From the NCBI RefSeq assembly GCF_003054265.1, contig NZ_QBKT01000008.1, positions 1 through 64,000 on the forward strand: a stretch of DNA of 64,000 nucleotides. Reading direction: 5' to 3'. A model generated the notes under the pieces. That model ran no database searches, had not been told where the DNA came from, and saw only the letters and a list, made by a program, of their open reading frames with translations. This DNA comes from Kordia periserrulae (lineage in GTDB: Bacteria > Bacteroidota > Bacteroidia > Flavobacteriales > Flavobacteriaceae). Within the stretch, counting starts at the first letter, position 1. Each line of letters opens with the position of its first letter. This document shows positions 1-9,446 of this stretch, one piece after another. The translations under genes were made by a program, and so were the position numbers.

Positions 1-410
1 CTGATTTTTGCGGGGTGCAAACATACAACCTTTTTTAATTCTTTGAAAAACTTTTATCTGATTTTTTTTAAAGTTTTTTTCTGTCTTGGAACGTATCGCT
101 TAATCGATGATGTGTGTATCACACTTCCCGTTTTAGCGGCTGCAAATATAAAACCCTTTTTTATTATACCTAACCTTTTTTTGCCTTTTTTTATGCCTTT
201 TTTATAACTCACTGATTGGGTGTTTGTTGCTGGGTGTTGGGTGTTGGGTGTTGGGTGTTGGGTGCTGGGTGTTGGGTGTTGGGTGTTGGGTGTTGGGTGT
301 TGGGTGTTGGGTGTTGGGTGTTGGGTGTTGGGTGTTGGGTGTTGGGTGTTGGGTGTTGGTCGATTTGCTCATTGCTATTCGCTGTTCGCTCTTGGCTCAG
401 TGAAATAGGT
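1..410. other. Non-coding left edge with a heptad repeat
   Basis: No convincing gene is present. Two minus-strand matches to the Bacteroidota -7 box TAnnTTTG occur, TATATTTG (143-150) and TATGTTTG (18-25), each followed by a GC-richer stretch as if a transcript leaves the window to the left. I found no TTG at the expected upstream spacing, so they are weak. The G-rich tandem repeat at 217-356 gives short open frames encoding repeated Gly-Cys-Trp-Val-Leu units, which I regard as by-products of the repeat. Confidence 0.5.
217..356 (+). repeat. Tandem 7-bp repeat TGGGTGT, 20 units
   Basis: Twenty consecutive 7-base units can be laid out from 217 to 356. Eighteen are exactly TGGGTGT; the second unit (224-230) is TTGTTGC and the unit at 259-265 is TGGGTGC. 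Every intact unit places a GGG run four bases (TGTT) from the next, which fits the standard G-quadruplex pattern repeated many times on the plus strand. It lies in non-coding DNA just outside the left end of the polysaccharide locus. Other 7-base-period repeats occur elsewhere in this window, so it belongs to a wider pattern. Confidence 0.95.
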
Positions 411-479
411 TTATGAGAAAAAATTCCATACTAATCCGAAACGGATGATGAAGTCTCGGTAGGGTTGATTTGGCAACTT
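411..479 (-). pseudogene. Remnant C-terminus of an outer-membrane beta-barrel-like protein
   Basis: The minus strand has an open frame of 22 codons ending in TAA at 413-411. It reads KLPNQPYRDF followed by IIRFGLVWNFFS. The alternating hydrophobic pattern and aromatic-rich end resemble the final beta strand of Bacteroidota outer-membrane proteins. An in-frame TGA lies immediately upstream at 482-480 and the sulfatase gene ends at 499, so no parent gene remains. I infer the 3' end of an older gene, cut when the locus was inserted or rearranged. Chance similarity is possible because the fragment is very short. Confidence 0.35.
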
Positions 480-498
480 TCACTTGAATAGACAATAT

Positions 499-1971
499 TT
501 AATTTTGCAATGAGAGATGCTTTTCGTAATCAAAAAATGAAGGATTTATAGTTGGATTTTGTGCACCTACAGCCATTTTCCACTCTTGAAGCATTTTGAA
601 AAGTCGATTGGTTATTTCTTTGTTTTGAGAACTCAAATTATGGGTTTCTCCCATATCCTGACTCAAATCGTACAACTCTAATTCGTTGGTTTCAAGATTA
701 TGAATCAACTTATACTGATTGAAACGTATGGCACTGTGAGGAACCGCTCCTTCTGTGTGATAGTGTGGATAATGCCAAAATAACGGTCGTGATGCCATGT
801 CCTTTTGATTTAGTAATATAGAAGCCAATGAAACGCCGTCTGTTTCTGGTAGATTCTTTTTAGGAATATTTGCTATATCTAATAGTGTGGGTAAAAAATC
901 AACTGAAATTGTAGGTGTATGTTCTATGGAAGGTTTTATTTTTTCTGGATAATACACAATGGTTGGAACGCGAACGCCGCCTTCATACCTATCGCCTTTT
1001 CCAGATTTTAAAGGAATGTTGGAAGTCACTTTTTCTTTGAATCTTGGATGATTTCCTATAAGTCCACCATTGTCCGATGTGAAAACTATGATGGTATTCT
1101 TTTCTAAATCAAGCTCTTTTAAAGTGGTTAAAATCGTGCCAACGGCTTCATCCATATGTTCTATCATGGCAGCATACGTGGGATTTTTATGATGACTTGT
1201 ACTATCTTGAAGTTGCTTGTATTTATGAACTTTTTCTGCTGTTGCTTGCAAAGGTGTATGCACAGCATACAGCCAATAATTTAGGAAGAATGGTTGGTTT
1301 TTATGCTGCTCAATAAACTGTTTGGCTTCTTGCGCCAATCGATTTGTCAAATACTCTTTTTGAGGTCCATCAGTAAGTCTTGGATTCCCGTAAGGAGCAA
1401 AATATCCATTTTTTCCTTTCTTTTTGTTTTTGAAAGGCTGTCCTCTTGACCATCCTGCAATGTTGACATCGAAACCTTGATTTTCCGGCCAATAAATAGA
1501 GTCTTTTCCTAAATGCCACTTTCCAATATGCGCTGTTTTATAGCCATTGGATTGAAAGATTTTTACCATGGTAACTTCTGAAGTATCCAAGTATTTTTTC
1601 CAGTCAGGAGGTAACAATTTTGTGTTTGGTGCATGTTTCCCTGGAATGAAATCCGTTAATTGGAGTCGAGCAGGATATTTTCCTGTGAGAATACTCGCCC
1701 TAGTAGGAGAACACACGGCACTTGCAGCGTACGCATTGGTGAATTTTACGCCTTCACTCGCTAATTTGTCAATATTGGGCGTTTGGTAGTAGTCTGAGCC
1801 GTATGAACTCAAATCCGTCCAACCTAAGTCATCTACCAAAATGAAAATCACGTTCGGTTTTTCTTTTTTTGAACTGCAAGAGGTGAAAATAAGCAATAAG
1901 AAGACAACAAAATACGCTGCGGATGAAAAGAATATGTTGCTTTTGGAATTAATTTTTCTCAGTTTTTTCAA
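499..1971 (-). CDS. Formylglycine-dependent sulfatase lipoprotein (S1 type), last gene of the locus operon
   Basis: Hydrolyses sulfate esters, here presumably on a galactan. The 490-residue product has a hydrophobic N-terminal segment ending in Cys32 (FTSC), suggesting an outer-membrane or periplasmic lipoprotein. The alkaline-phosphatase-like sulfatase fold starts at PNVIFILVDDLG, with metal ligands Asp47 and Asp48. The formylglycine signature is CSPTR with Cys87, followed by LTGKYPARL. TSDNGG further on supplies the second metal-binding motif. Length is usual for the family. Its start overlaps the end of the preceding sulfatase by 23 bases, which supports co-transcription and translational coupling. 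The maturation enzyme that makes formylglycine is not in this window. The exact sulfate position attacked cannot be read from the sequence. Confidence 0.93.
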   Translation of the reverse strand: MKKLRKINSKSNIFFSSAAYFVVFLLLIFTSCSSKKEKPNVIFILVDDLGWTDLSSYGSDYYQTPNIDKLASEGVKFTNAYAASAVCSPTRASILTGKYPARLQLTDFIPGKHAPNTKLLPPDWKKYLDTSEVTMVKIFQSNGYKTAHIGKWHLGKDSIYWPENQGFDVNIAGWSRGQPFKNKKKGKNGYFAPYGNPRLTDGPQKEYLTNRLAQEAKQFIEQHKNQPFFLNYWLYAVHTPLQATAEKVHKYKQLQDSTSHHKNPTYAAMIEHMDEAVGTILTTLKELDLEKNTIIVFTSDNGGLIGNHPRFKEKVTSNIPLKSGKGDRYEGGVRVPTIVYYPEKIKPSIEHTPTISVDFLPTLLDIANIPKKNLPETDGVSLASILLNQKDMASRPLFWHYPHYHTEGAVPHSAIRFNQYKLIHNLETNELELYDLSQDMGETHNLSSQNKEITNRLFKMLQEWKMAVGAQNPTINPSFFDYEKHLSLQN

Positions 1972-3523
1972 AATCTGTGCTATTAATCCATCCTGATTTT
2001 ACTTTTTCGCCTTTCATATAACGTTCATAAAAGTTGACGTTTCTGTCTGGAGCATAGTTATCGAATATATCACCGTTTCCAAACATTCGTGGGTCTTTTT
2101 GATTTTTTAATTCAGTTTCTAGAATTTTTTTCAACTCTTGTTTGATGCTTTGATATTCCTCTTTTGTGGCTAAATTGTGCATACAGTGCTCATCTACACT
2201 TACTTGAAATAATTCTTCTTCTGGATGCTTTCCAAAATTGAGCTCCCAATATGCTGTATTTTTCCCTTGACGATTTAATTGAAGAATTTCTGTTTTGGTA
2301 GGACTTCCATCAGTATTGGTATAACCTGTTTCAGGATTTCCCGCGGGCCAGCGATCGCTTTTATAGTTGATCAAATACATGAATCCGTCTTTTACAATTC
2401 CACGCACCGGATATCCAACATCATTCGGTCTTCCTACGTCATGACGCTCTTGTCCTAACAAGACATAATCTTTGTCTGGTGAAATGAAATCTTCCTTTTT
2501 AGCATCAAAAAAGGGCACAAAACTTTTTCCCTGAATGGGATTCATTCCTAATTCTTGAGCAGTATATCCTGCAACATCCGCAAAGGTAGCTGCGAAGTCT
2601 ATAAAGCTAACATAGTCTTGAACAACTCTTCCCGGATTCTTGATGCCGTCTTTCCACATTACTGCCAATGGCAAGTGATTTGAATGTTCGTAACTCAATC
2701 CTTTTACCCTTGGAAACGGCATTCCGTTGTCGGAAGTTACTACAATAATGGTATTGTCTAACTCCCCTTTTTCCTCTAGAATTTGTAATATCTTCCCTAA
2801 TTGCTGATCAAAATATTCCAGTTCAAATGCATAATCTAAGACATCATTTTTTACTACGTCTGACTGAGGCCAATACGGAAAAACGGAATCAAGATCAGAG
2901 AGTTTTTTATTTCCCACTCGAACACCTGTACCATACTCGTACTTTCGATGCGGCTCATGTCCACCATACCAAAAATAGAAAGGCGTATCATCGGTTTTGC
3001 TCTCTAGAAAGGTTTTGAAATTCGCTGCGTAATCTACCTTGTTGATTCCTTTGGTAGGAGGCGTTGTTTTGATTTTATTGTATTTCTTTACAATCAATTC
3101 TCGTTTGCTTCCGTCTTCGTTTAGTGCGGTTCCTGGACTCCATCCTTTTCCTGTATACCCTACATGATATCCTTTTTCTGATAAGGCTTCTGGAAGCGTT
3201 TTGAATTTGGTAGGAAAATATGCTAAATGATTGGCAGCTTCCTCTAGTTGCCACGTGTTTCTTCCCGTTAAAACGATGGATCGAGATGGTCCACATTTGG
3301 CATTGGGTGTGTACGCATTTTGAAAGAGTAAGCCTTCGTTTGCCACTCGGTCAAAAGCTGGCGTATTGACAAATGTTGATCCGTAAGCACTCATGTGATT
3401 CCAAGTGGCATCATCCGCAATGCAAAACAATATGTTTGGTGGTGCTTTTTTTTGATTCTCCTCAGTCGTTGCACAAAATGATAAGAGAATTATCGCACTG
3501 ATTCCTATAAAGACTTTTTTCAT
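1949..3523 (-). CDS. Formylglycine-dependent sulfatase (S1 type), probable lipoprotein
   Basis: Second sulfatase of the operon, 524 residues. The N-terminal hydrophobic stretch ends at Cys17 (LLSFC), a loose Bacteroidota lipobox, so it is probably lipidated. Sulfatase features are NILFCIADD with Asp37/Asp38, the formylglycine signature CGPSR (Cys77) followed by IVLTGRN, and VVTSDNGMPF as the second metal site. It is clearly diverged from its two neighbours: it has GPSR rather than SPTR or SPSR, and a long C-terminal part with YAPDRNVNFYERYMKG. It resembles heparan/N-sulfoglucosamine-type sulfatases in general organisation, but a different sulfate position on the same galactan is the simplest reading of its context. 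Confidence 0.92.
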   Translation of the reverse strand: MKKVFIGISAIILLSFCATTEENQKKAPPNILFCIADDATWNHMSAYGSTFVNTPAFDRVANEGLLFQNAYTPNAKCGPSRSIVLTGRNTWQLEEAANHLAYFPTKFKTLPEALSEKGYHVGYTGKGWSPGTALNEDGSKRELIVKKYNKIKTTPPTKGINKVDYAANFKTFLESKTDDTPFYFWYGGHEPHRKYEYGTGVRVGNKKLSDLDSVFPYWPQSDVVKNDVLDYAFELEYFDQQLGKILQILEEKGELDNTIIVVTSDNGMPFPRVKGLSYEHSNHLPLAVMWKDGIKNPGRVVQDYVSFIDFAATFADVAGYTAQELGMNPIQGKSFVPFFDAKKEDFISPDKDYVLLGQERHDVGRPNDVGYPVRGIVKDGFMYLINYKSDRWPAGNPETGYTNTDGSPTKTEILQLNRQGKNTAYWELNFGKHPEEELFQVSVDEHCMHNLATKEEYQSIKQELKKILETELKNQKDPRMFGNGDIFDNYAPDRNVNFYERYMKGEKVKSGWINSTDFEKTEKN

Positions 3524-3544
3524 ACACGTTCTTTTTTATCGGTA

Positions 3545-4939
3545 TTATTGTACTCCAGAGTATTTTTCTACACCCATTTTTACTTCCCACTTTTTCAATT
3601 CTTCCACCAATTGGTTGGCGATTTCTGATTCTTCATTGAAGACATCATTTTCTTCTTTGATATCTTTTTTTATGTTGAAGAGTTTTTGAGTACCGCTTCT
3701 GTAGGCTAACAATTTCCAATCGCATTTTCGAACAGAAACATACAAGTCTTCGTAAGCGCGGTAACCGTACACTGGCTCTCGTTCAAGTGTATTATTATTT
3801 CGAATGGTGGACAGTAAAGAGATTCCATCAACTTCTTTATAATCAGAAGGATTTCCTCCAGTCAACTCTACCAAAGTGGAAAAAATATCGGTAGATTGCA
3901 CTACAGAATTGTTCTTTGTATTGGGTTTTGTAACTCCATGCCAATACACAAAGAAAGGAACTCTAGCACCGCCTTCAAAAAGGGTTTCTTTCATTTTTCC
4001 GCCTCTAAAGGGCGCATTTTCAAAATAACCTCCTTGATCTGAAACGAATAGAATCAACGTTTCTTTTTCAATTCCTTTGTCTTTTAATGCTTGTAAAACT
4101 CGCCCAACAGATTCGTCGGTGGCTGCTACCATGGCTGCGTAATGCGCATATTTATCTTCAAGTCCTTTTTTCTTGAAGTGTGCTACCAAATCTTTTCGCC
4201 CTTGATGTGGACTGTGAACAGAGTAGTATGAAAAGGTGAGCATAAACGGATTTTCTTGTTCGTACTTTTCAATAAAATCTACCGCTTCGTTGGTCAATTT
4301 ATCAGTTAAGTACGTGTTATTTTCATCCGTATAATCACCTTTATAACCAAAGTAAGGTGGATAATACGATTTTGGATGTCCCGCATTGGATGTTCCTATT
4401 TGTTGATCAAACCCTTGGTGAATAGGATGATATTTTTCGTGTCCCAAATGCCATTTCCCAACAAACAAGTTGTAATAGCCTGCATCTTTTAGAGCTTCAG
4501 CGTATGTGGTGTGCTCCAATGGCAGCCAGTTTCTGGATGGGAATTGCGCAGGATCTCTCTCCAAGGTGTGAAATTCAATCTCCGTTTCGCCTTCTTTATT
4601 GAAGCCAAATTTTTTACCTCCCGGAATGTGACGAACCATTTGCAATCGGGCAGGATGTTTTCCGGTGAGCAGTGTTGCTCTACTTGGACTACAGGTGGGA
4701 CTGGCAATGTAAGCTTGTTCAAAGCTCATCCCAGCTGCCGCTAGTTGATCAATATTGGGCGTTTCAAAAACAGGATTTCTGAATCCTAAATCTGACCATC
4801 CTAAATCGTCAACAAAGAATAGCACAATATTGGGTTTTGCCTCTTTTGTTGTTTGCGCTTGTTTTTTAGTTGCTTTTCCGCAATTCACACATACAGCAAG
4901 CAGTAGGATACTTAAAATCTTTAGAAGTTGTTTTTTCAT
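3545..4939 (-). CDS. Formylglycine-dependent sulfatase (S1 type), probable lipoprotein
   Basis: Third sulfatase of the minus-strand operon, 464 residues. The signal segment ends near Cys20 (CVNCGK), compatible with lipoprotein processing. The fold starts at PNIVLFFVDDLGWSDL (Asp44/Asp45). The formylglycine signature is CSPSR with Cys83, followed by ATLLTGKHPARLQ. FVSDQGG is the second metal motif, with Gln replacing the Asn usual at that place. Spacing is 21 bases to the next gene and 45 from the preceding beta-helix enzyme, so it is part of the same transcript. It is more like the sulfatase at 499-1971 than the one between them. That suggests two related and one distinct sulfate-ester specificity. 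Confidence 0.93.
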   Translation of the reverse strand: MKKQLLKILSILLLAVCVNCGKATKKQAQTTKEAKPNIVLFFVDDLGWSDLGFRNPVFETPNIDQLAAAGMSFEQAYIASPTCSPSRATLLTGKHPARLQMVRHIPGGKKFGFNKEGETEIEFHTLERDPAQFPSRNWLPLEHTTYAEALKDAGYYNLFVGKWHLGHEKYHPIHQGFDQQIGTSNAGHPKSYYPPYFGYKGDYTDENNTYLTDKLTNEAVDFIEKYEQENPFMLTFSYYSVHSPHQGRKDLVAHFKKKGLEDKYAHYAAMVAATDESVGRVLQALKDKGIEKETLILFVSDQGGYFENAPFRGGKMKETLFEGGARVPFFVYWHGVTKPNTKNNSVVQSTDIFSTLVELTGGNPSDYKEVDGISLLSTIRNNNTLEREPVYGYRAYEDLYVSVRKCDWKLLAYRSGTQKLFNIKKDIKEENDVFNEESEIANQLVEELKKWEVKMGVEKYSGVQ

Positions 4940-4984
4940 TGTATGGAATGGAATCTCTTTTGTTATGTCAAATGACAGATAAGA

Positions 4985-6745
4985 TTATTTTTCAAAGATC
5001 AAGTTTGTATTGTTATTTTCGTATAGAATTTCATGTTCTTTCGATTGATCTTTGGAGTTTCTCAAAAACTTGTTTCCTTTAATCACGGTATTTGTTGAAG
5101 ATTCTACAGACAGTGCTCTTTTATTATAAGAAAAAATATTATTGGTGATTTGAATATTATTCAAGCCTTGCCAATCTGCCGTAGCTACACCATTCCACTT
5201 AGTATCAGCATCGGGATTCTTCAATTTGACTACGCGCATTTGAATGGTTGCAAAATCCTTATTTGTCAAATAGGTTTCATCGTAGCCACAATTATTGAAA
5301 ATATTCTGATTGATGACAATATTATGCGCAATGAAACCTTCTCCCCAATCTACTCCATTGATTAAAGTGATGGCACTTTGAGATAAGTTTTCAAACACAT
5401 TTTTTTCAATCAAACCATGAGAGGCTTGAATTAAGATTCCATATCGCCGCGCATTGCGAAAGGTGTTGTTTTTTATCACAAAGGATTCATTGGATTCATT
5501 GTCCATATAGGCAATATCCGCTTTTTTGGTATCTCCGACTTTTAAGTTTTCTGGGAGCGGTTTGTCTACCGTGATTTGCATTTTTGCATCTCCTAAAAAC
5601 GTATTGCTTAACACCTTGTAAGTCCCAAGATACTTTCCTTCTCTCGGATTGTATATTCTCAGCACATCTCCTTTGACAACTTTCCACTTCACAATTAATT
5701 CCGTTGAAGAAATTTGTTTTAAGATGTACCGCTTGGTGTTTTTCATATTGATAGCGTCATCGCTGTAGCCTTCAAATAAGGAGTTTTCTATCCAAGGTCC
5801 AAATTTACCGCCATTTACATGCATACAATCTGCGTTGGCACTATGAAGTCTGCCTTCTTTTAGTTTTACTTCACATCCGATAATGTTCCATTCTTCCATA
5901 TTTACCGCAGCGTAACTTCCAGCAGGACTGGTATAACTTGTATTGTTTAAATAGGTAATATTTTTACTTGCATTGGATTTGAAAATGGTACTTCCGTTGT
6001 TTCGAGCCACGTGTACATACAAATCGCCTACTTCCATAAATTTTAATAATCGAGCTCCTTTCATTTTGATTCGGAAAGTTCCTGGTTTTAGTTCTTCAAA
6101 ATCTTTGGACGCGTAATAATTGGGCGCGCCATCTTTTAATTTTCCTGGAATTTTTGGATCCATCAACATTCCCCAAACTCGGTTGGCTTTTTGAAACATG
6201 TCGTGATTTAGGCTTGGAAAACCTTCCTCTATTTGAAAGTCGAATGTTTTTTTATTTACATCAACAGCGACAATTTTTCCTTGCGTAAAAGGTAACGGAT
6301 CGTAATCAATTACTAAGTTTTTAACAATGATGTTTTCGCTTTTGAAGATTGAGAAAAAGCCTTTTAGTGGATTATGAACAATGATTTCAGAACCATTTCC
6401 GTCAATAATGATGTTGCTGGCGTTTTTGAGTTCAATTAAATGAAATCGGTTTTTCCCTGAAAAAAGATCATAGCGTCCTTTGAAGAATGACAATCGTACG
6501 CCTGTTCCTGTTTTCGAAACCTTTTTACAAAAATCCAAAGCTTTTCTAAACGCTGCTCCGTCGTCTTTTCCATCGTTTGGAATGGCACCAAAATCTGTTA
6601 ATTTTACATCAATAGTTGTGGGAAAGTCAAGTAACGGAAGATTTCTTTGGGTTCTAAAGTGTTCTGGCAAACTAAACTCATATTGCGCATTCAGCTGACT
6701 GCAACATATCAGGGCTACGAGTAAGAATCTAACTGTATTTTTCAT
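4985..6745 (-). CDS. Secreted right-handed parallel beta-helix enzyme, GH110-like alpha-galactosidase candidate
   Basis: A 586-residue protein with a signal peptide (cleavage near LNAQYEF) and many short Asn-rich beta-helix turns such as NNTFRNARRYGILIQ. It shares with the neighbouring GH110-type proteins an acidic signature: Asp306 in NADCMH, then FEGYSDDAIN with Asp329 and Asp330. The 23/24-residue spacing is the same in all three proteins of this operon. GH110 enzymes are inverting exo-alpha-1,3-galactosidases, so removal of terminal alpha-1,3-galactose is the best guess. There is no T9SS tail, so it is probably periplasmic, unlike its longer homologue immediately upstream. The two share most of their N-terminal 580 residues in pattern. 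Substrate is inferred, not shown. Confidence 0.75.
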   Translation of the reverse strand: MKNTVRFLLVALICCSQLNAQYEFSLPEHFRTQRNLPLLDFPTTIDVKLTDFGAIPNDGKDDGAAFRKALDFCKKVSKTGTGVRLSFFKGRYDLFSGKNRFHLIELKNASNIIIDGNGSEIIVHNPLKGFFSIFKSENIIVKNLVIDYDPLPFTQGKIVAVDVNKKTFDFQIEEGFPSLNHDMFQKANRVWGMLMDPKIPGKLKDGAPNYYASKDFEELKPGTFRIKMKGARLLKFMEVGDLYVHVARNNGSTIFKSNASKNITYLNNTSYTSPAGSYAAVNMEEWNIIGCEVKLKEGRLHSANADCMHVNGGKFGPWIENSLFEGYSDDAINMKNTKRYILKQISSTELIVKWKVVKGDVLRIYNPREGKYLGTYKVLSNTFLGDAKMQITVDKPLPENLKVGDTKKADIAYMDNESNESFVIKNNTFRNARRYGILIQASHGLIEKNVFENLSQSAITLINGVDWGEGFIAHNIVINQNIFNNCGYDETYLTNKDFATIQMRVVKLKNPDADTKWNGVATADWQGLNNIQITNNIFSYNKRALSVESSTNTVIKGNKFLRNSKDQSKEHEILYENNNTNLIFEK

Positions 6746-6748
6746 CTT

Positions 6749-9430
6749 TTAATTTTTAAAGAATTTGGTAGTTTGATGGTCATTGATCCTTATCAGATAC
6801 AACCCTGACGAAAGACTAGAAATATCTAATTCTTTCAATCTGACCTTGTTTTTTGAGATTAAAGTCTTACCCAAAAGATTGACGATACGAATGGTATGTA
6901 CTTCTTTGTCAAAATAAATGGTGTTGGAAGCCATGGTTGGATATACCTTAATTGTATTGTCCGCTGTAGAAAGTTCATCCTTAACAGATAATGTAATTTG
7001 TCGATCATTGTAGACACTTTCTATTTGCGATCCACATAATTTATAATCAAAATAACGAATATCACTCGCAACACCCGTATAGTTTGGGAAGAATCTTAGT
7101 GCACTACTACCCGTTTTTACAAAAACATCCTCTCCTTGATGATATTCTTCGGAAGCGACGCCATTTTTATACATTTGAGTTGTAAATAAGGTATTATTTT
7201 CGGGAATTGTAATGGCAATGTGATTCCATTGTCCAATGTCCAAAGGCAAATCGTCCATTCTGACAAAATTCCCTCTAGTATCCGTAACTCTTACTCTTCT
7301 GTTCGACTGCATTTGAATGGCTAATATTTCACCATCTTCAGATCCAGTACCACTAAACATGAATGTTTGAAAAATTTCTTGAGAGGGTTTTACCCAAAAG
7401 GAATAGGTTCTTGCAGCTCCTTGAAGAGGTCCCGGGAATGGTGAACTATTACTTGTATTTATAAAACTGATGTCACCATTATTATTTGTATTGATATTAA
7501 AACTATACCCTATGTCTCCGTCAACATGTCCTTGCGTAATGGTTCCACCTGAGGTATTGATTTGCAATCCCACATCTTGATTTGTTCCTGAATTCACTAT
7601 TTGCATGGCGCTCGGTGGTTCATTTAAAATAAATTGAATATTGGCGTCAGGAGTTGCTATTTGAGAAGGAACGTTACTGACATTCGTACTATTTAAGATG
7701 ACTTCATCTTCGGGCATTTGACCACTTTGTAGTGTAATATCTTCTTCTCTGTGACAAATGAAATTGTTGTCGAGCGTTAATCCTTCGATATTTTTAAGGT
7801 ACATACCTCTTTTGTTGTACAAAATTGTATTGTCTATGATTCTGATATTGCTATGCGCTCTGTAATTTGTGGTTTCTGTTCCACAGAAGCCTCCATTGGG
7901 CGTACAAGGTGTAGCTACTTTTGCAAAGTCTACCGAAATAGCCGCAGAATTTCCTTCTTCTATGTAATTTTTGTCGTAGCCACAATTTTCAAATCTGTTG
8001 TTGCGAATTTCTATTTCATGCGCTCTAAACCCTTCCGTCCAGTCAACGCCATTCTCAATGCGTATTCCGGCACCACTTAAATTTTGAAATAGGTTATTTT
8101 CAATGAGCGCATACTTACTTTGAATCAAAATTCCGTATCGCCTAGAGTTTCGAACAATATTATTTCTAAAGATAAAAGATTCATTACTTCTACTTTCCAA
8201 ATACGCTTTGTCTGCCAATTGATCGTCCTCTGGGTTTATGGTGGTTATATTGACAGCTTCAGAAAGTGTCAATCGAAATAGATTTCCGCCTTGTGCAACT
8301 ACATTTGTGATGGTTGCCGTTCCTATCAATACACCATCTCTAGGGTTGTAGAATTCCATTTTTTCACCCACATTCACTGGACTTTGAACGGTGATTTCGG
8401 TAGAACTGTGAATTGTTTTGATGGCTCTTCTGGCATACTTAATGTTCATAAAATCATCCGAAAATCCTTCAAAAGAACAGTTTTCAACCCAAGGTCCAAT
8501 AAAATTACCGTTGGTATGCATAGCGTCTGCATTGACACTATGTACTCTGCCTTCTTTCAGCTTTATATGACAATTGATGACATTCCATTCTTCACAATTT
8601 CTGGAGTTGAATCCTCCTGAAGCACTCGCATAGCCCGTAATATTCATGTAGGTTACATTTTTACCTTCATTGTTTCTAATCAATGTGGATCCGTTATACC
8701 GTCCGATGTGAACAAAATAATCTCCTACTGCTGCATTTTGTAATGTATTGGCGTTTTGGGCTCCATATCGGTACGTTCTAGTTCCTATTAATTCAAAAAA
8801 CTGATTGTGTGGAATTAAATTCTTCGTTCCTTCTTTGATTCCTCCTTTAGAATTTTTAAACATTCCCCATCGTTGTGGAGCGTTCATAAAGGAAGCTGTG
8901 GTAGGCACCGGAGAAAAATCATCTAGCTGAAATTCAAAATAACCATCAACAAGGTTAATATTCGTTACGATTCCTTGCGAAAAAGGAAGCGTAGCATGAT
9001 CTATAGAAAAATCTTGTAAAATGGTATTTTCACAACGTAGCAGCGCTAAAAAACCAACTGTTGGATTGTGTATAAGAAATTCTGCATTTTGTCCGTCCCA
9101 AAGCAATCCGTTTACATCTCTAAGTTCTATGGCATGGGTAAATGAACCACTATACATAATATCGTATGTACCGCTTTCAAATACCAAACGAACAGGGTTT
9201 TGTGCTGTTGCAATGTTTTTGGCAGCATCTAGCGCATTGTTAATTGCAATAAGATCATCATTACCATCATTGACAACAGCACCATAATCTGAGACATTGA
9301 TTGTAGAAGTCGTATTTAAACTGACCAATGGCATAGCTCTCTGTGTTCTAAAAAAAGAAGGTACAGGTGCAAATTGAGCATATCCCTCAATGGTTACTAA
9401 GAATAGAAAAATAAATATACTCCTTTTCAT
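6749..9430 (-). CDS. T9SS-secreted GH110-like beta-helix enzyme with LamG-like domain
   Basis: An 893-residue, three-part protein. Residues about 20-580 form a parallel beta-helix related to the gene downstream, with the shared acidic signature Asp302 (NADAMH) and Asp325/Asp326 (FEGFSDDFMN). Residues about 620-800 form a concanavalin-like (LamG) sandwich, seen in GPLQGAARTYSFWVKPS and DIGQWNHIAITIPE, which may bind carbohydrate. The last 75 residues are a T9SS type A sorting domain ending in LRINDHQTTKFFKN-like text (SSGLYLIRINDH). This version is therefore likely exported to the cell surface, while the shorter homologue stays in the periplasm. Only three bases separate the two genes. Alternative: a lyase or other beta-helix hydrolase. 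The conserved acidic residues favour GH110-type chemistry. Confidence 0.75.
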   Translation of the reverse strand: MKRSIFIFLFLVTIEGYAQFAPVPSFFRTQRAMPLVSLNTTSTINVSDYGAVVNDGNDDLIAINNALDAAKNIATAQNPVRLVFESGTYDIMYSGSFTHAIELRDVNGLLWDGQNAEFLIHNPTVGFLALLRCENTILQDFSIDHATLPFSQGIVTNINLVDGYFEFQLDDFSPVPTTASFMNAPQRWGMFKNSKGGIKEGTKNLIPHNQFFELIGTRTYRYGAQNANTLQNAAVGDYFVHIGRYNGSTLIRNNEGKNVTYMNITGYASASGGFNSRNCEEWNVINCHIKLKEGRVHSVNADAMHTNGNFIGPWVENCSFEGFSDDFMNIKYARRAIKTIHSSTEITVQSPVNVGEKMEFYNPRDGVLIGTATITNVVAQGGNLFRLTLSEAVNITTINPEDDQLADKAYLESRSNESFIFRNNIVRNSRRYGILIQSKYALIENNLFQNLSGAGIRIENGVDWTEGFRAHEIEIRNNRFENCGYDKNYIEEGNSAAISVDFAKVATPCTPNGGFCGTETTNYRAHSNIRIIDNTILYNKRGMYLKNIEGLTLDNNFICHREEDITLQSGQMPEDEVILNSTNVSNVPSQIATPDANIQFILNEPPSAMQIVNSGTNQDVGLQINTSGGTITQGHVDGDIGYSFNINTNNNGDISFINTSNSSPFPGPLQGAARTYSFWVKPSQEIFQTFMFSGTGSEDGEILAIQMQSNRRVRVTDTRGNFVRMDDLPLDIGQWNHIAITIPENNTLFTTQMYKNGVASEEYHQGEDVFVKTGSSALRFFPNYTGVASDIRYFDYKLCGSQIESVYNDRQITLSVKDELSTADNTIKVYPTMASNTIYFDKEVHTIRIVNLLGKTLISKNKVRLKELDISSLSSGLYLIRINDHQTTKFFKN

Positions 9431-9446
9431 TGTCTCTTATTTTAAA

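Noticed and set aside
217-356. CRISPR array
   Set aside because: Units are 7 bases, contiguous and without spacers; no cas genes nearby.
216-416. Two overlapping short frames encoding repeated Gly-Cys-Trp-Val-Leu
   Set aside because: They follow entirely from the 7-base repeat, which keeps three frames open; no ribosome site or family match.
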